Shown here one piece after another: positions 62,874-64,000 of a stretch of 64,000 bases of DNA; the stretch's first letter is position 1, and every line of letters begins with the position of its first letter. The DNA comes from CATQHW01 sp965215345 (GTDB lineage: Bacteria > Spirochaetota > Spirochaetia > SZUA-6 > Bin103). The stretch covers positions 3,100,001 to 3,164,000 of the forward strand of contig CBDCDL010000002.1 of the NCBI GenBank assembly GCA_965215345.1. The letters are read 5' to 3'. The notes under the pieces were generated by a model, which saw only the letters and a program-made list of their open reading frames with translations, ran no database searches and was not told where the DNA came from. The translations under genes and the position numbers were made by a program.

Positions 62874-63920
62874 GGTCCGGAGAAGAAAACCTCGACGAGT
62901 TCAAACCCTATGGCACGACGGCCGAGTTCGGCCGCACAGCGGACCGCAGATCCGGTGCCGCAGAACGGATCGAGGACCACGCCGTTCGGTGGGCATGAAC
63001 TCAGTATCCGAGGCTTGATGAGATCGTTCGGAAACGTGGCGGAATGGCCGTTCTTCCCGGGTTGCGCATTGCACTCAACGACATCGAGGCCGCATCCTTC
63101 GACCTTGGACAAGTCGTAGTGGTATTTGGCGCGTCCTTCTTTGGGCCTCTTGACGAAATGGAAAAAATGCTCGTGTGAGAGCCGGAGGCGATCCTTCTCT
63201 GGGCGAGGTGGCACGTTGGGTTTGAACCAGATCAGGTCGTTTCTCAGTATCCATCGGTCATCCTGCATGGCGATGGCGAACCGTGAGGGTATCATCAGGA
63301 GCTGTTTCTCCTGGAGATATCCTCCCATGGGGGTTCTTCGGCGGACGCGCGTGTTGTCCCCGAGGCCCTGTCGTCCCTTGTCTCTTATGCTTGACCATCT
63401 TGCAAAATAGGTGTCGCCGATGTTTATCCAAATGCTTCCGTGAGACTTGATCTTTGACTGCGCTCGACGAAAGAACGACACGAGATGGCTCACATACCAC
63501 TCGGGAATAGGCTCCAGGCCGAGAACGCCTCCGTGATCTTTGTACCACTCCCATGACGGTGCCTGAGAGCGAGGAGCGTCCGTCTCCCACTCGCGGAGGA
63601 TGCCCCAATTGTGGTTTAGTCCGTACGTGCGGTGGCCCCAATACGGCGGACTGGTTATGATCAGATCTACCGAATCGTCATCGAGTTCGTCGACAAGTTG
63701 AAAACGCGTCACCTTGGATGATCTGGATTGTTGACGCCGCCGCCTTTTGACTCGGGTCGTTGCGACCGAACGTGGTTTGCTCGGGCGGAGAAAGTACATC
63801 GATCTGCAGTTGACGGTCCTGCAGGCCCCGAGGAGGCGAGTAGACCTGCGAATCGCGCTCGTGAGTGCGAGCCTCCGTATCGGTGCGGGGGTGAGTTGGT
63901 TGGCTTCTCGCGTTCGCCAT
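62870..63920 (-). pseudogene. Partner DNA methyltransferase of the NotI-like system, apparent frameshift
   Basis: The main frame encodes a beta-class amino-methyltransferase: LIITSPPYWGHRTYG (the TSPPYW type is typical of N4-cytosine enzymes), WINIGDTYF, LIWFKPNVPP, and the cofactor-binding VLDPFCGTGSAVRCAAELGRRAIGFE near the C-terminus. The usual N-terminal strand (STIQIIQGDAF) lies in another frame. The two join as GDAFQLVDELDDDSVDL if one base of the run 63701-63704 is removed. In the second frame an ATG at 63799 could give a 309-residue protein with an odd basic start. ATG 63920 in the first frame is a guess. The stop overlaps the endonuclease start (ATGA). Confidence 0.7.
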
Positions 63921-64000
63921 GGAATCTGATGGAATCGAGATGGTGACAAACAATAGCTGGACGTTGGTAGGAGGACAAGGTGTAGCACCGCTTGCGGCCC

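Noticed and set aside
1..64000. tRNA, rRNA, CRISPR arrays or a replication origin
   Set aside because: Scanning the intergenic spaces by eye gave no cloverleaf-like arms with a CCA end, no rRNA stretches, no regularly spaced repeats and no DnaA-box cluster. Small RNAs cannot be excluded without tools.

Overview
The window is high-G+C bacterial DNA from an organism I cannot name with confidence. A complete aerotolerance-type operon (MoxR, DUF58, two von Willebrand proteins, TPR, BatD, BatE), a topoisomerase I with a long tail of Toprim-type repeats, and many sugar-acid enzymes, phytanoyl-CoA-type dioxygenases and an exported ankyrin protein would fit an uncultured, perhaps host- or sponge-associated, lineage such as a high-G+C spirochaete. 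That assignment is only an inference from gene content. I found no rRNA, tRNA or CRISPR array.

Left end (1-9.7 kb): a phage-defence operon on the + strand. It holds an ApeA-like HEPN protein, a DUF1156 DNA methyltransferase and a phospholipase-D/SNF2 helicase. The methyltransferase is split by a fresh IS1380-family element with perfect 15-bp ends and a 5-bp target duplication; removing it restores a 992-residue reading frame. A truncated HigA-like repressor follows. At 9.7-13 kb a minus-strand metabolic cluster holds a GNAT enzyme, an internally deleted enolase-superfamily gene, an aminotransferase and a Gfo/Idh oxidoreductase. At 13-14.6 kb are a secreted ankyrin-repeat protein and a broken RHH antitoxin.

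Middle (14.8-41 kb): an SDR dehydrogenase and an amidohydrolase, then the tightly overlapping moxR-bat operon (16.8-25.3 kb) ending in an enolase-superfamily gene. Opposing it is leuA, preceded by a leucine-rich leader peptide and an attenuator terminator. Next come a pair of NAD-dependent epimerase-like genes with a lactonase-type propeller, an AT-richer alkaline-phosphatase-like orphan, and a minus-strand cluster of MATE transporter, DUF362 protein, rhamnonate dehydratase-like enzyme and two sugar ABC permeases. A hypothetical gene and a phytanoyl-CoA-type dioxygenase follow, then remnants of a Phd antitoxin and an Rpn-type nuclease.

Cobalamin region (41.9-53.8 kb): cobQ converges on a nine-gene minus-strand operon (btuC-btuF-btuD-cobT-cobS-cbiB-truncated cobD-cobC-cobU) led by a cobalamin riboswitch. 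Uptake and late nucleotide-loop steps are encoded, but the threonine-phosphate decarboxylase survives only as its last ~75 residues. Between cobQ and cobU lies an apparent insert. It is bounded by a 45-bp direct repeat of the cobQ 3' end and carries an AT-rich, uncharacterised three-gene module (NlpC/P60-like peptidase, unknown 133-residue protein, possible DUF6941 protein) and an MFS transporter.

Right end (53.8-64 kb): topA, a second dioxygenase, an ABC exporter, a mannonate dehydratase-like gene with a propeller hydrolase-like gene, and a NotI-like type II restriction-modification system. Endonuclease and methyltransferase overlap by ATGA, and each carries one apparent single-base frameshift in a four-base homopolymer. 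Across the window, long housekeeping genes are intact, while accessory loci show insertions, truncations, in-frame deletions and frameshifts.
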